This document shows positions 23,100-34,875 of a DNA stretch of 64,000 nt, one piece after another; the first letter of the stretch is position 1, and each line of letters begins with the position of its first letter. The position numbers were made by a program, and so were the translations under genes. The DNA lies in contig JAZGTN010000009.1 of assembly GCA_037783415.1 (NCBI GenBank), positions 13,640,001 to 13,704,000 of the forward strand, in the 5' to 3' direction. The notes beneath the pieces are model-generated. The model was not told the DNA's origin and did not search any database. It was given only the letters and a program-made list of their open reading frames with translations. Source of the DNA: Leptasterias polaris (Eukaryota; Echinodermata; Asteroidea; Forcipulatida; Asteriidae).

Positions 23100-23466
23100 A
23101 GGCACTGAACACGTTTTGTAATTGTCAAAGACCAGTATTCTCACTTGGTGTATCCCAACATATGCATAAAATAACAAGCCTGTGAAAATTTGGACTCAAT
23201 TGGTCATTGAAGTTGCAAGAAAATGATGAAAGAAAAAACACCCTTGTTGTACAAATTAGTGTGCTTTCAGATGGAATAAAAGGCTTCTGGCCAGAAGTCT
23301 TTTATTATTTTAGTGAAAAATTACCTCTTTCTCAAAAACTACGTTACTTCAGAGGGAGTCGTTTCTCACAATGTTTTATACTATCAACAGCTCTCCGTTG
23401 CTCGTTACCAAGTAAGTTTTTATGCTAATATATGTTTTGAGTAATTACCAAACGTGTACAGTGCCT
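23100..23466 (+). mobile_element. MITE family A, copy 1 (367 bp)
   Basis: TTAA on both sides (23096-23099, 23467-23470). Ends AGGCACTGAACACGTTTTG and AAACGTGTACAGTGCCT form inverted repeats of about 28 bp. The centre is a hairpin without loop, 16-bp arms with one mismatch (23275-23290 / 23291-23306; core CTTCTGG|CCAGAAG). The internal 73-codon frame recurs in the other copies and is not a gene. TTAA and internal structure suggest a piggyBac-type non-autonomous element. Confidence 0.93.
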
Positions 23467-23470
23467 TTAA

Positions 23471-24959
23471 CACATAATAAGTTGAAATAACTGCGATCTC
23501 ACACTTCTGTTTTGAATTTAAATCCACCAAGATGGCAGCCCGCACGGAGCTGCAGTGGCACAAACTCAGCTACTTGTTGAAGATTGCGTGCAGTTCCTTG
23601 TTATTCCCTCAAATCCCGAGTGTATTGAACAACCTCAAGCTGCACGGGCATCAATAGCCGAGGGTAGCCCAAGTAGGTCACAGCGCAGTTGTAATAGAAT
23701 AATTGATGGGGAAAAATTAGCGCGTTTTTGAGCTAATTAGACACCAAATGTCAGAGGAAGGCAGATTTAAGAAAGGAAAAGCGACAAAAGTGTACCATAT
23801 GACTCACGCATAATTACACAAAGTCATATCACATGTGCTTTATTTTTTCATTTTGTGCCATGTTTTTTACCAGTGCCTACCTGAGTTGGCATAGCGCCAT
23901 CTACGTTTCGGTAAAAGCTCTTTATTTAGACCATGTAGCTCTTGTTCACAAACAAAGAGTGACTTTGTACATTCCAGTGCCCTTCTGGTAGGCGAGACTG
24001 GTCTAATGGGGATTGTCTGTGTCACAGTTTCCACATAAATTCAAGAGATATAACAAAATGGGCTAAAATTAGCATCTGAACAAGTTGTAAGATTTACCAC
24101 ATTTCTTCAATTATAAAAAATTGATACAAATCAGACAGTGCAGTCCCTGTAAAATAAAGTATTTTATGTTTTCTGTGGGTTTTTTTTTCATTGAGTGCAA
24201 TCCCCGTAAGATATAATATATTATGAGTTTTTTCATTGAGTGAGCTGTGTACAAATCGTGCCAGCATGAAGTCTGTGCTCCGTGGCTATTTTGCAAACAT
24301 GTGATGTCACAGGTCACATGGTCTTTTAAACAGAGTTTTGTTGAGCACCTGTTTATGCTACGTCACGGACTGTGTTCTCATATTGTTGAGTATACAGAAC
24401 AATGTTGCTTGTCTTTTCACCTTTAAGTTTGTGGTTAAAACGTTCGTGCAAATTCCTTTCCTGTATATCAAGTTGTAAAATGCACGATAAATCAATCAAT
24501 ATCAATGATATATTGATAGCTCTGTAAGAACATTATCAATAAACCAGTGGTTACTGGCTGCGAACCCTTGCTAATTATGTACACACTGTTATTTAAGCGT
24601 CGATTTTGATATGTTGTTCCGACCCTACCACAGTTTTCAACAATAGTGAAGAGGCTCGAACATAACACTGGACGTTCAAGAAAGAATTGGGTTTTGTTTA
24701 AGCCAACGTGGAATTCTAGTGCATTTGCCGATCTTACACCTTCGATTGTAAACTAATCAGAATGTTTAAAGTAATATTTTGTTATTTTTCATCCATACTA
24801 GGCGAAATACTAGTCTTACCCAAAACAAAGAACACAAGATAAAATCCCTCCAAACTAAAAGCCACGTTGTGTAACTTATTGATCTGCAGTGTCTTCAGTA
24901 CATGGCTCATTTAATAACTCTTAACTCATTGACTTTGACAACAGACACCAACTTGCGTT
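23471..24959. other. Intronic sequence with a small duplication and a CTCF-like motif
   Basis: AGCGCCATCTACG lies at 23893-23905. A diverged tandem duplication of about 60 bp, each half ending TTTTTTCATTGAGTG, is at about 24131-24245. No gene is supported. Confidence 0.4.
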
Positions 24960-25250
24960 CCAATATGTCGTTTCCCCCATCCGCAGTCCTCTGTCAGTGA
25001 TCACTGCAAAACGCAAGACTTCTCTTCTTTTCCTTGATGGGCTTCCATCATCGATTGTTACTGTTTCGGACCCTCGCGCCCGGCCATTCAAATCAATCAC
25101 AGCGACCGTCTGTCAGCGGTCTATTTCGTACCCGGGAAATGGCCCGTTACGCCGGCTCACGAACACCGGACAAGGCACGGTAGGGGCAGCGCCAGGTGGC
25201 CCGGCTCGCAGGAGACAAACGCACGGTCCCCTCCAGCAATAGATCCTTGC
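24960..25250. promoter_or_regulatory. GC-rich island, candidate enhancer
   Basis: A sharply delimited GC-rich, non-repetitive block within AT-rich DNA. It has an 81-codon plus-strand frame (24997-25242) rich in Arg, Pro and Gly that resembles no family I know. It could be a conserved regulatory element; coding potential is weak. Confidence 0.3.
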
Positions 25251-26224
25251 ACGCATATTTCTATGGCATGTTATTATATTGAGATTCCCCGCGATGGAAG
25301 TGAATGTGACGAGAGATGATTAATTATTAAATTTGACAACAAACTGGTCCTTTAAAAAGCTGTTTAAAACAGTTAAATTCCAGGGGGGGGGGGGGGTAAA
25401 CTTACAAATTCACAAGGGGGACCCAGCCTGTCAATAACCAACCACCATAATTGTATTGTCAGCTACACAGGAGATTTATCTATTTTGCCAGTGATCTATA
25501 TAATGTTTAAAGAGCTGCTTTTAACGTATTGCAAAGATTTATTAAACTGTTTAGCGTGGATCTACTCACAGTTAACAATAATACATTGTACTTTAGCTGG
25601 TATAGCCTCTCTAAAAATGCTCGTCATTTTGATTCATTTAAATACAAGTATTTTTAGCTGGTAAACCTGTCCCGACATGCTTGTAACTTTGATTCACTTC
25701 AGTAAAAGTATAACTAAAAAAATGAAAAAGAATTTACCATACCCGATAGGTGGCGCCCTGTTGTTAAAAGTTGTTTTAGTGAATTGTTGTGCCTTATAGA
25801 ATTAGAAAATTGTGTGGAGTGTTCTCGAAACCCTACTTAATGAAGTGTTGTTAGCATGAACCGTTCTTAGTAATAATATTTATGTTCCTAACGAGCCCAC
25901 ATCTTCTAAAAAAAATGGATGCCAGATCATCAATTCGACACAAAACAAAATACGCGCCGGTAAGTATTTCCAAACATGATTGAGCATTTCAAGAAACCTC
26001 AACACGTAAACATTTAAATATATTGCACCAAATGAAGAGGTAACGGGCTAAATTTTAAGCACCAAAATATACATCTGAAAGAAAATACTTAGAAAACTGG
26101 GAAGTGAATACATTTTCTTATTAGAGATTGCCTGGAACTGGTTGCCTGTACATTGCCTCATGTAGCATGGCTTTAAACTGTTGCGATTGAATCATTTCTT
26201 CCGGAAAAACAATGTATTTTCCCT
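25251..26224. other. Intronic sequence with G run and CTCF-like motif
   Basis: A 14-base G run is at 25383-25396. GATAGGTGGCGCC (25745-25757) resembles the CTCF core. No gene is supported. Confidence 0.4.
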
Positions 26225-26228
26225 TTAA

Positions 26229-26597
26229 AGGCACTGAACACGTTTGGTAATTATCAAAGACCATTATTGTCACTGGTGTATCCCAACATATGCATAAAAT
26301 AACAAACCTGTGAAAATTTGGGCTGAATCGGTCATCGAAGTTGCAAGAAAATAAAGAAAGAAAAAAACACCCTTGTTGCACAATTTTGTGTGCTTTCAGA
26401 TGCTAATAAAAGGCTTCATGCATGAAGTCTTTTATTATTTTAGTGAGAAGTTACCTCTTTCTCAAAAACTACGTTACTTCAGAGGGAGTGGTTTCTCACA
26501 ATGTTTTATACTATCAACAGCTCCCCGTTGCTGGTTACCAAGTAAGTTTTGTATGCTAATATTTGTTTTGAGTAATTACCAAACGTGTTCAGTGCCT
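26229..26597 (+). mobile_element. MITE family A, copy 2 (369 bp)
   Basis: TTAA at 26225-26228 and 26598-26601. Near-identical to the copy at 23100 except at its centre, where the palindrome reads CTTCATG|CATGAAG (26405-26420 / 26421-26436 arms) instead of CTTCTGG|CCAGAAG. The right TTAA doubles as the left flank of the following family B element. Confidence 0.93.
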
Positions 26598-26601
26598 TTA
26601 A

Positions 26602-26935
26602 AGGTTGTGCAAGATTGAACATAAATACATAAAAAACAGATTTGCACATAACTTAGGGGGCCTACATGTAATACTGGTTGGTCATGTGGAAATTGTCCCT
26701 TGAAATAGTTTTGCTTGAAGTAGTGTTGTTTTGAGAAATGAGTAAAACAAATAGTTTGTATTTTGCGAGTCCATGTTTGAAAGCAGTAAAAAAAAAAAAA
26801 AAAAAGTATTGTCACTCTATTTTCTCGTGACTCCAATGACCGATTAAGCTTAAACTTTCACAGGTTTGTTATTTGATGTATATGTTGGGTCAAATAAAGT
26901 GTTTACACTGGTCTTTGACATTTACCAATGTTCCA
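26602..26935 (+). mobile_element. MITE family B copy, abutting family A
   Basis: Begins AGGTTGTGCAAGATTG right after the shared TTAA. Contains ACAGATTTGCACATAACTT, CTCGTGACTCCAATGACCGA and TTTCACAGGTTTGTTATTTG. An A run of 18 lies near 26787. The right end is decayed and approximate. Confidence 0.75.
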
Positions 26936-27110
26936 TCTCGCAAGTCCAATACTCCTGTTAGAAAACAATGAAAACTTGCAAGGTTTGTCCTATTATTTTC
27001 TCCTGACTCCGATGACCGATTGAGCCTAAACTTTCACAGGTTTGTTATTTCATGGGTCACACTAAGTGTGAATACTGGTCTTTGACAATTACCAATGGTG
27101 CATACATGCT
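26936..27110 (+). mobile_element. Family B right-half fragment
   Basis: CTCCTGACTCCGATGACCGA, TTTCACAGGTTTGTTATTTC and GGTCTTTGACAATTACCAAT repeat the right half of the preceding element. It may be a partial tandem duplication or a truncated second insertion. Confidence 0.6.
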
Positions 27111-28862
27111 TTGAAATAGCCCTGTGCTGTCTCGTTTTTTATTATGATTTATCCATCACGTCGGAGCCGAGTAGCTCGTCCCACGCACTTCTAATGTCCA
27201 AAATGTCATAGGTTGAACGGTGTTTTGTTTTCCTTTCTCTAAGTCCTTGCCTTAACGTTCATAGCACATTACAGCCCGGGCATAATTGGTGACGAGACTG
27301 TTAATTTTCATGCTAACCACATTTCCCCATGCCATTCGTCAAAAAATGTGCTCGCTGTCTGCCCCCTCCCCCCCTCTCCCTCCAACATGACGGTGACGTT
27401 TTTAAGAGCTCCACGCATATTGGCCGGCTGACAGCTTCTCCAATAAGACCCCGGCCTTGTGGAATAGGTGTACACAGGAAACCATGCAACCGCTGCGGGT
27501 TAAACATCGGTTTCGACTACTTAATAACAACATCCTATACATCAGCCGGGTGGACTAGCCACTCTGTTATTTTGTAAGAAAAAAATCCCTATTTTGAACT
27601 CTCCCTTTTTTCAAGAGGAGAGCATAAATTAGTCCAAACGTGGAATCAAACATGAGATAATCCGGAGTTAAACCAGGGCGACGCTCTCGTATTTGGTTGA
27701 AAATTTCCCCCTTAATCCCTCTCGGGTGTTTTAATGTTCCTTTTCCGAGTTTCCATGACAGCTGATCACGATAACATCATTAGAGATTTATGCCCATTAC
27801 TTCTTAAGTCATTTAAGTGGCAGACCAAATAAATAGATTATTATTTCTCTACACACCATAGGCAAGCTGTACTTTTGTGTGTAAAGAGTGGCAGTTATTA
27901 AAGTTGACTTTACATAAATCCAACGCACAGTCCAATAGGGTTACCCTTTGTGTTCACTTATCTTCTTATAGCGAGCTTAACGAATTTTTGAAATAAACAC
28001 TTGAGGATGAATTTAAATTTTGTCTGAATGCAGAATCTGCTATGTTGGCCACACAATTTTTTATTTTTTTTTGGGAGCAGCTGTTTTTAATGTAAGCTTC
28101 CATATAAAATAAACCAAATTGAACCGAGACGCTGACGTCTTTGCCAAGTTCCAAGTGCAACCTAACCTGCTGCAACCGCGGCTTGTTTCCGCGCACAAAG
28201 TGAGTGACAGGCTGTTCAGAAGCTCATAGCTTATCATTTTGTGCAAAATTATTGCCAATTTAATAACTTGTTATGGACATTGTATTGCTTTTCAACCATA
28301 AGGACAAATCATAACATTGATGAGACCTAAATATTCCAAATACTAAGAAATATTTTTGAAATCACAGCAGGCATGCCAAGAATTATTGGAGGCAGCTAGC
28401 AGCAGCACAAAAACTAGGGTAAAACTTTTAAGGTGTGCACCATTCTTTTGTAGGTCGGGGTTGGGGGGAGGCACTTCAGGCTTATCAAAACTGTAGTTTC
28501 CGTTTATATCTTGAACAAGACCCTTTTCAGCGACCTTGTTATGACATTTGCTATTTTGCTATTAAGATAATCTGAATTGAGGGTGTAAAAACAAACACAT
28601 TGTCTGCGTGTACATGGAAACAATTGTTTCAACGACATCTATCAAATTAAAGCTTATCATAAATAGATAACTTCATTCTGGTAATATTGTTATAAACAAA
28701 ACCTAAGTTTCAAATGGGGGCGGGCACCGGGGGGCATATTATATTGGGGGGGGGGGGGGGGGGGCATGTGGATCCATATGCCGCCCCCCCCCCCCCCCCC
28801 CCCCCCCCCCCAGCGTTAGTTACGCCAATGTGGGGCTGGCCTGTTGTAAGGTGGTAGAACTA
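27111..28862. other. Intronic sequence: candidate enhancer and a G/C hairpin
   Basis: About 27140-27540 is non-repetitive and GC-richer, with AACCACA (RUNX type) and ACAGGAAACC (ETS type) motifs on opposite minus-frame shadows. At 28746-28764 lie 19 G, followed by a small palindrome and 28 C at 28784-28811; these runs are complementary and form one inverted repeat. Confidence 0.4.
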
Positions 28863-29025
28863 GGGGCCTTTCTCAAACCTCGGCTTTGGCATCGGCTCCG
28901 GCTCCTGGCTCCGTCTGATGTTCGAACCACCGCGTGCAAATACACGCAATACACGCGGCACCAACAAATCTAGAACGGAGCCCAAGCCGGAGACGGAGCC
29001 CAAGTCGAGGTTTGAGAAAGGCCCC
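28863..29025. mobile_element. 163-bp MITE with GGGGCCTTTCTCAAACCTCG termini
   Basis: The two ends are inverted repeats of about 24 bp (GGGGCCTTTCTC... / ...GAGAAAGGCCCC), with GGCTCCGGCTC-type repeats inside. A decayed relative is at about 40055-40125. No target duplication is visible. The opposed frames at 28860-29160 are shadows of it. Confidence 0.8.
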
Positions 29026-30184
29026 AGGGATTTAATAAATGATAGGGGGAAAGGGGGGACCTGTGATCGAGAGGGAAAGGAGGGGGCATCAGTCACGGAT
29101 CCAGAGCGACAAAAGAGCAAGTTTTTCCCCGTGGGTGGGGAGAGGGTGCACCCTCTTTAGCCCCAGATCCGAGACGTGTTCTATTGGCAACATAAAAAGA
29201 TGGTTCTATATTGTTTCTCAGGAAATAGATTCAGTGATGTTTTTGGGCAGCTTCCCTAATTTTTCAAAATAGATAACAAATCAAGTGACATACAAATTAT
29301 AATTATAATTATTATTATTGTTTTATTCTTTTAAATTATTTGTTTGGGTATGCAAATTTACTCCAAATTAAAGAGGCTAAAAGCCCTTCTTGGTAAGAGG
29401 CTACAAGAAGAAAACAATTAAAATTAAAATAACTCGGGGAGCTTAAGGTATAGGAATGGATATTCCTCTTAAAACAGGCTAGATTGTGGGTTTTGGGAAA
29501 CATGCACCAAGCAAGGAGTTTCAAAGAGTTACAGTCCGTAGAATAAATCTGTTGGAATCGCTCTTCGTTCTGCATCTCAGCATGCTTAGTTATCATCATT
29601 GAGTCACGAACTAAAATTTACTTTGAGGATTTTTAATATCATTGCAACACAGCGCCCTCTTTGCGTAACATCTGACAGTGCGATCACCGGGTCGCTTTTC
29701 CCTTTAAGGTATAAGCGTGTGTCACACTGCCGTTGCCTTTGCGAGTGGTGACCCACTCCACAAACATTCCGCAAATTAGAACCATTCTCGTTTGAAACTG
29801 AGGGGGAAATTTTTCATCATTATGAACAGGGGCCATCAAGCGCTTATCGCTCTGCAGGTAGATCAAGCAGGAAATGTTTCATTTGACTCCGTTAACAAAC
29901 CACTTAAATAGTTTTCCTTTTGAAAGTTGGTGTGGGGGGGGGGGGGGGGGCCCGGGGGGGGGGGGGGGAGTACGGGGGTTAACATACACCGAGGTTCGGA
30001 ACTTCATGTTTCCCGTTTTGACTGTCTAGTCAAATAGTGTGTAGTGCGTGCTGGGGACCAGCGAGGTCTTTTCAATAGCGAGAGTTTAGAGGTGATAAGG
30101 GCTGTTGTGTTTTATTATATTAAAAAAACTCTCCTTGGTTTTTCACCCAAATATTTGTTTGTCTTGAATTTGATGGATCCTCGT
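29026..30184. other. Intronic sequence with the longest paired G runs
   Basis: G17-CCC-G15 occupies 29934-29968. AGCGCCCTCTTTG lies at 29651-29663. No gene is supported. Confidence 0.4.
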
Positions 30185-30318
30185 TTTTACAAAGCACCGT
30201 AGCGATCTTAAGATCATTATTACCAAAGTGATTTGTATAGTGACATCACACTTTGCTTAGCAATTAAGATTGATACGCAGTTAAGTTCAATCTGAAATCT
30301 TTGTGAAATCGCCCCTGA
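30185..30318. mobile_element. Decayed copy of the 14118-14271 MITE
   Basis: Shares ACAAAGCAC, GATCTTAAGAT, TATTACCAAAGTGA, GTGACATCACACTTTGCTTA and CTTTGTGAAATCG in order, without the outer termini. Confidence 0.7.
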
Positions 30319-31858
30319 AGACGAGCGTAGCATAGAGAACAAAGACATTTTCACAGAGTGAATGCAACACAGAACTGTGTGTTTTATTGAGTGTTTTTAT
30401 CCAGCCATGTCCATTCAAAAATAGCCATTACACAGACCTGTCAGAATTCCAAAGCAGTTTCTTGGCTGTCACAACGCGCTAACTTTAACACGACGATCAT
30501 GATATTCTCTCTTATTTGTATATACAAGGTGCACTTAAGAATAAGAGCCACCGCAGTAAACGAATTTTCCTCCACATCGGGCCCGATCTGTGTCAGATCG
30601 CCGCGCAGCTGGAGCCGTGACAACCCGTTCCTCCACCGGGGGAAACTAACGGACCGTCGCGGCAGGTGAAATCGTCCTCGTTGACGGCCTTCGCCGGGAG
30701 ACCATCCCCATTAATTATTCAGCTCTAACAGTTAGACATCGTTACACAGTTCCACCATCACTAAAATGTATTTATGCTTTTATGCTTTACAAATCACTGT
30801 AGAAACTGTAGACGCCTGACAGTGCAGTGGTGTAGAGTACACAATTAAGGTTGCGTGCAATTCCCGGTACGGGCACAACGAAGTTTACTTCTGTATGAAT
30901 AGCATAGAACTTTCAGGAGTTCAGATCTTTATTACATAAGAAACATTGGGCCTTTTGTTTTTCAGACTCAGGGGGCCTGATTGTGCCAGTAACATAAGAA
31001 CTCAGATGGGAACAAAGAACCCACGTATAATCTCCCCAGAGACAACAATAGCAATAACTTTAACGAAAGAAACCGAATATTCTATTACGAAAAGTAAACG
31101 ATGCGCCCTCTATAGACTTTTTATTCCTCGGTTGAACTCTAAAAGAGAACTTGTTGGGATGGTAATGACTAGTTCACCTTTATTGTCAAAACACATACAT
31201 TCACACATATTGGACGATCATTGGTTGGTGATGAAAATCGTAGCTACTTTCAGGATATGAAAACAAAAGAGAAATGCCATTTTAAAATGAACCTGTCCTT
31301 TAAATTAAAACCTATCTATGTAGGCCTACTATATCAGATTGTTCGGCTGACTTTAGTTTTATGCCTGTCTACAAAGACCCTCCTGCCTGATTAATAAAAA
31401 AAAAAAGTTCAACAATAAAATATTAATAATCATGTATGTTTTTCAATAGTCTTCCACACGTCGTCAGGCAATACACATGGATCACGGTGGAACTCCGTGA
31501 TATGTGAGTTGCGAGCGCGTCGCCGTGGCAGACCTGATGGGGACATTAAACGCACAATGCCCCGCGGGTTGAAGCAGTCCGTAACACCTGCACCGCTATG
31601 GACGACCGTTCCGCTGCACGGGATGTGATTGTCTATTATTAATAGCTGGGGATAATAAAAATGAAAGTATTTGACCCAGTCCTCCATCATGTCCGATAAC
31701 GATCATCATTCAAGCAGCTTCAGCCTTGCATGTTCTATAATTTCTCCCAAGGAAATCTCCGTTTTTAGCTTATTATAGTGAACACTAGGCAGTGAAACAT
31801 TTTTACCATCTACCATTCAGAATTCTTCAAAATCCATCCGATGATATTTTACTTGTAC
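30319..31858. other. Intronic sequence with a candidate enhancer
   Basis: About 30560-30730 is a compact GC-rich island with a homeodomain-type ATTAATTATTC at its right edge. TGCGCCCTCTATAG is near 31102. The frames at 30391-30669, 30946-31260 and 31430-31690 show no domains. Confidence 0.35.
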
Positions 31859-31862
31859 TTAA

Positions 31863-32835
31863 AGGCACCTGGCAGTGGTATTTTTTCAAAATAAAGCTTT
31901 TGTCATTAATATATACATTTTTATGAGTGGAATGTGAATAAACAATTTGCTAAGGTTAAAAAATTGTATTTTTCTTTTAATTACAAATTAAAAAATTGGC
32001 CCCCCTTTACATGGCGCTGTTCGTGACGTCGATCGAGGCAAGAGAAAATGTGTAGTCTGGCCCCGTACATTACGTCTGGGTACCTGATCAGTATGATGCG
32101 TTTTCGTATTCGGACGTCACCACCCAATGCAATCCTAGGACAGTGTACAGTCGACTAATACGAGACGCCAGTTTATACGAGGTTTTTCACCGGTCCCGAA
32201 CTGTCCCATGCGCGTTTCTATGTCTTAAAAACGGAAGATACGAGCATGGTCATAACGAGAACACGGATAATACGAGGTATTGTTTTTCCACCAGAAACAT
32301 TTCGCTGGTAACCTAAGCTTCACTGCAACTTCCCTTGCACACTACTACCAACGAAAAAATCCCCGGGCTATCCAAGTGTTCGCTGCATAGCGCTGAAAAC
32401 GACGTCGGACCGGACCACTTTGCCCTCGTTAGCCTAACTTTCGATGCCCGTAACTGCCTATATTTGGGATCTGCAGGAAAAAAATGCTGGCTGACCCCAT
32501 CTTTAGTCGTTTTGCTGCATCCAGCAGCAATTTTCGCTGGAAAAATGCAAGAAAAACCCCCCTTTTGGATAACCAAACGAAACGTACAATCTCACTACTT
32601 GCACGTGTATATACAACGTAAATGCAGGCAAGTTCGAGTGGGGTCGATGTTCAATCGAGGCGAAGTCTTCCTCGATTGACGTCACAAAAAGGGATGGGCG
32701 GAGTCGCCCCCAAACAACTTTATCTATTTTTTAAACATATAAATACTGACAAACAATTACTCAAAAAATTGTTTTATTGTTAATATACATATACTCTTAT
32801 ATATAAAAAATAAAAAAATCTATTTCCAGGTGCCT
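31863..32835. mobile_element. 973-bp TTAA-flanked non-autonomous element
   Basis: TTAA flanks at 31859-31862 and 32836-32839. Ends AGGCACCTGG / CCAGGTGCCT are perfect inverted repeats, followed by AT-rich subterminal arms. About 160 bp inside each end is an inverted TGACGTCGATCGAGG / CCTCGATTGACGTCA pair that brackets a GC-richer core. Opposed frames in the core (32313-32576, 32335-32679) match no transposase I know. The TTAA target suggests piggyBac-type mobilisation. Confidence 0.88.
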
Positions 32836-32839
32836 TTAA

Positions 32840-33180
32840 CACATTTAGTACTGATACCCATACTCTCTCTCTTAGGATGAATCCGGGCATACCATTAGAT
32901 AACTAGATAGATAACAGGTTTATTCACAACAAAATATCCCAGCTGAAGCAGTGTTACATCACAGAAAAGCCTACATCATTTAAAGGATATTAAGATAAAA
33001 CAATTATTCATGTAAAAGGAAACTAAAGTCTAACGCATATACCTAGAGAATACTCAATCCTGGACACAAAAATTGTACAAAAACACACCCGCAAGCGTCA
33101 ACCCACCCTTCCCCCCCCCCATACACCACAGTGCACAGGGGCTCTATTTTGCATATGTGGACATTCCTACTACTCTTCGA
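32840..33180. other. Short intronic linker
   Basis: A C run of about 10 bases lies near 33110; nothing else was recognised. Confidence 0.4.
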
Positions 33181-33252
33181 CACTGTAAAAACACTGTGTG
33201 GGCGTGTGTAAGTCCACATAGTGTTGCAAGTCCCAACACTGTGTGGACCTCT
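33181..33252 (-). repeat. Fragment of the 37060/40333 repeat tail, inverted
   Basis: AAAACACTGTGTGGGCGTGT, GTAAGTCCACATAGTGTT and CAACACTGTGTGGAC are the reverse complement of the tail at 37425-37475. Confidence 0.65.
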
Positions 33253-34639
33253 TTTGTTCAAGTCGACACTTAAACACCCATGCATGTACCCAGCCAGCAG
33301 CACTCACATGATCGACACATTAAAAAAGAAGAAAAGAAAAAAAGTAATTTTAATGTAATCAATAATTATCAGAGACAAAACATGTTGGTGTTAACTCATT
33401 GGAAGATACAACATACGAGTATACAGAGACTGCCCAGGGACTGTCGTAAAAAAAAGAGCGCTCCCATGTTGAATATTTTACGACTGGTCGAATGGACGCG
33501 GTTTGTTGGTCAAGTAAAAGAGAAAACTGTCTGCATTTTCTTCATGAGCAGATGAGGGGTGGGGGAGGGGGGGCAAAGAGGATCATTATCACTTTCATGT
33601 GCCTTTACCATGTGACGTTGCTTTTCTGAATTTATGTGACGTTGCTTTTCTGAATTTGATAACTTATTAACTTTTTGTCTACGCTTTCATTTTTGGCACT
33701 TTTCCACTTGGGAGCAGTGCACCGGTACAAACCTCTTCATTCTTTGTAGACGAAAATAATTACTCAAGGCTAACAATTAATTCCCTCGGTAGCAACAAAA
33801 TAGTTTTCTATTGCATTCGGAAGTTTTTCCAGGAGAAAGGGGGGGGGGGGGGGGGGGGCAGTTCCAAATATAACCCAGTCCCGAGTGATTGAAACAAGGC
33901 ACCCAGTCTGTCCAAATCAGCTCATAATTACACGGGTAATTCGGGTTAATTCGACGGGCACATCGATGCAGCGTTTCCCCGGCCGTTCCCGGAATAGACA
34001 CAAACGGGGAGATTCGTTAACCGTCAAGGGGAAATAAGTTACGACCGTCGGTAGGCCCACTCAGTGTGGCGCACGGTCGGTAACTGGAGTTTTAGTTTGC
34101 TGTTGATTATACTCTTGTGAGAGGTGATTGAAAACATGGTCTGCTAGAGTCGTGTGTCCAGTTTTCTGTCACTCATCAGACCAAATCTTTTTGGACAGGC
34201 CCCGTGAGGACAGACATGACTTGGGAAGATGGGTTTAGTGGTCCAAGTTTGACAAATTAATAATGATCCGATTGGACACAGGTTGTCCTTTGAAGTATTT
34301 ATGGCTTCTTAATTGAGGAGGTATTTAATTGATGATAATTAAGAGAGATAGAGAAAATAGAGTGAGGACGCATCTTTGGTTTTATGAAGTTACGTTTTGG
34401 CTCATGTTTGTGGCGCTGGTTGTCCAAGGCTTTTAAGTCTTCACTGGAGCGCAATAGTTCTAATAAGTCTTGTCCGTAAAGGTTGGTATATCAATCAGTG
34501 CTTTGGGGAGCTCGTGTATTGTTGACTGATCTTTGTTGGTTACAAAACATCAACAAAATAATAGAAAAACAAAACAAAGGTATGCCTTTGTAATCACTGC
34601 ACATCGGAGTTCAGAAAGTACTAAGTCGTCTTCTCAGTT
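33253..34639. other. Intronic sequence with a candidate enhancer
   Basis: A 24-bp unit (ATGTGACGTTGCTTTTCTGA plus ATTT) occurs twice in tandem at 33610-33657. A G20 run is at 33839-33858. About 33860-34100 is non-repetitive with several homeodomain cores (CATAATTAC, GGTAATTCG, GGGTTAATTCG), a possible enhancer. Confidence 0.35.
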
Positions 34640-34875
34640 AATGACCGACAGACGGGTCCCGAAGACCCGAAGCAGGTCACGATGACCCCGAATATGTCAT
34701 GCTGAACCCCAAACGGGTCATAATGACCACAAACGGGTCCAAGTGATCCCAAGTGGGCCATGCTGACACCAAACCCCAAACGGGTCCCAAAAACCTCAAA
34801 TGGGACATGTTCACCATGGGTCATTTGACCCGGAAACGCGTATTGTCCCCTTGGGCCCGAATTTTGATAAATTCT
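34640..34875 (+). repeat. Degenerate minisatellite, unit about 20 bp
   Basis: Units resemble CCCCAAACGGGTCATGATGA and occur about ten times with many changes. The minus-strand 97-codon frame is its translation. A related stretch is at 5965-6135. Confidence 0.75.

Noticed and set aside
23207..23428. Similar peptides encoded at 23207, 26373 and 55401
   Set aside because: They are conserved only because they lie in copies of the same MITE; frames differ in start and end and no domain is seen.
30830..30860. Thr-Ile-Lys codons followed by GTTGCG at about 30851 as an ERG first exon
   Set aside because: A stop lies four codons upstream with no ATG between, and GTTGCG is a poor donor.
32313..32679. 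Opposed 87- and 114-codon frames as a transposase fragment
   Set aside because: No DDE-type or other transposase motif is visible, and the frames fit base composition of the element core.
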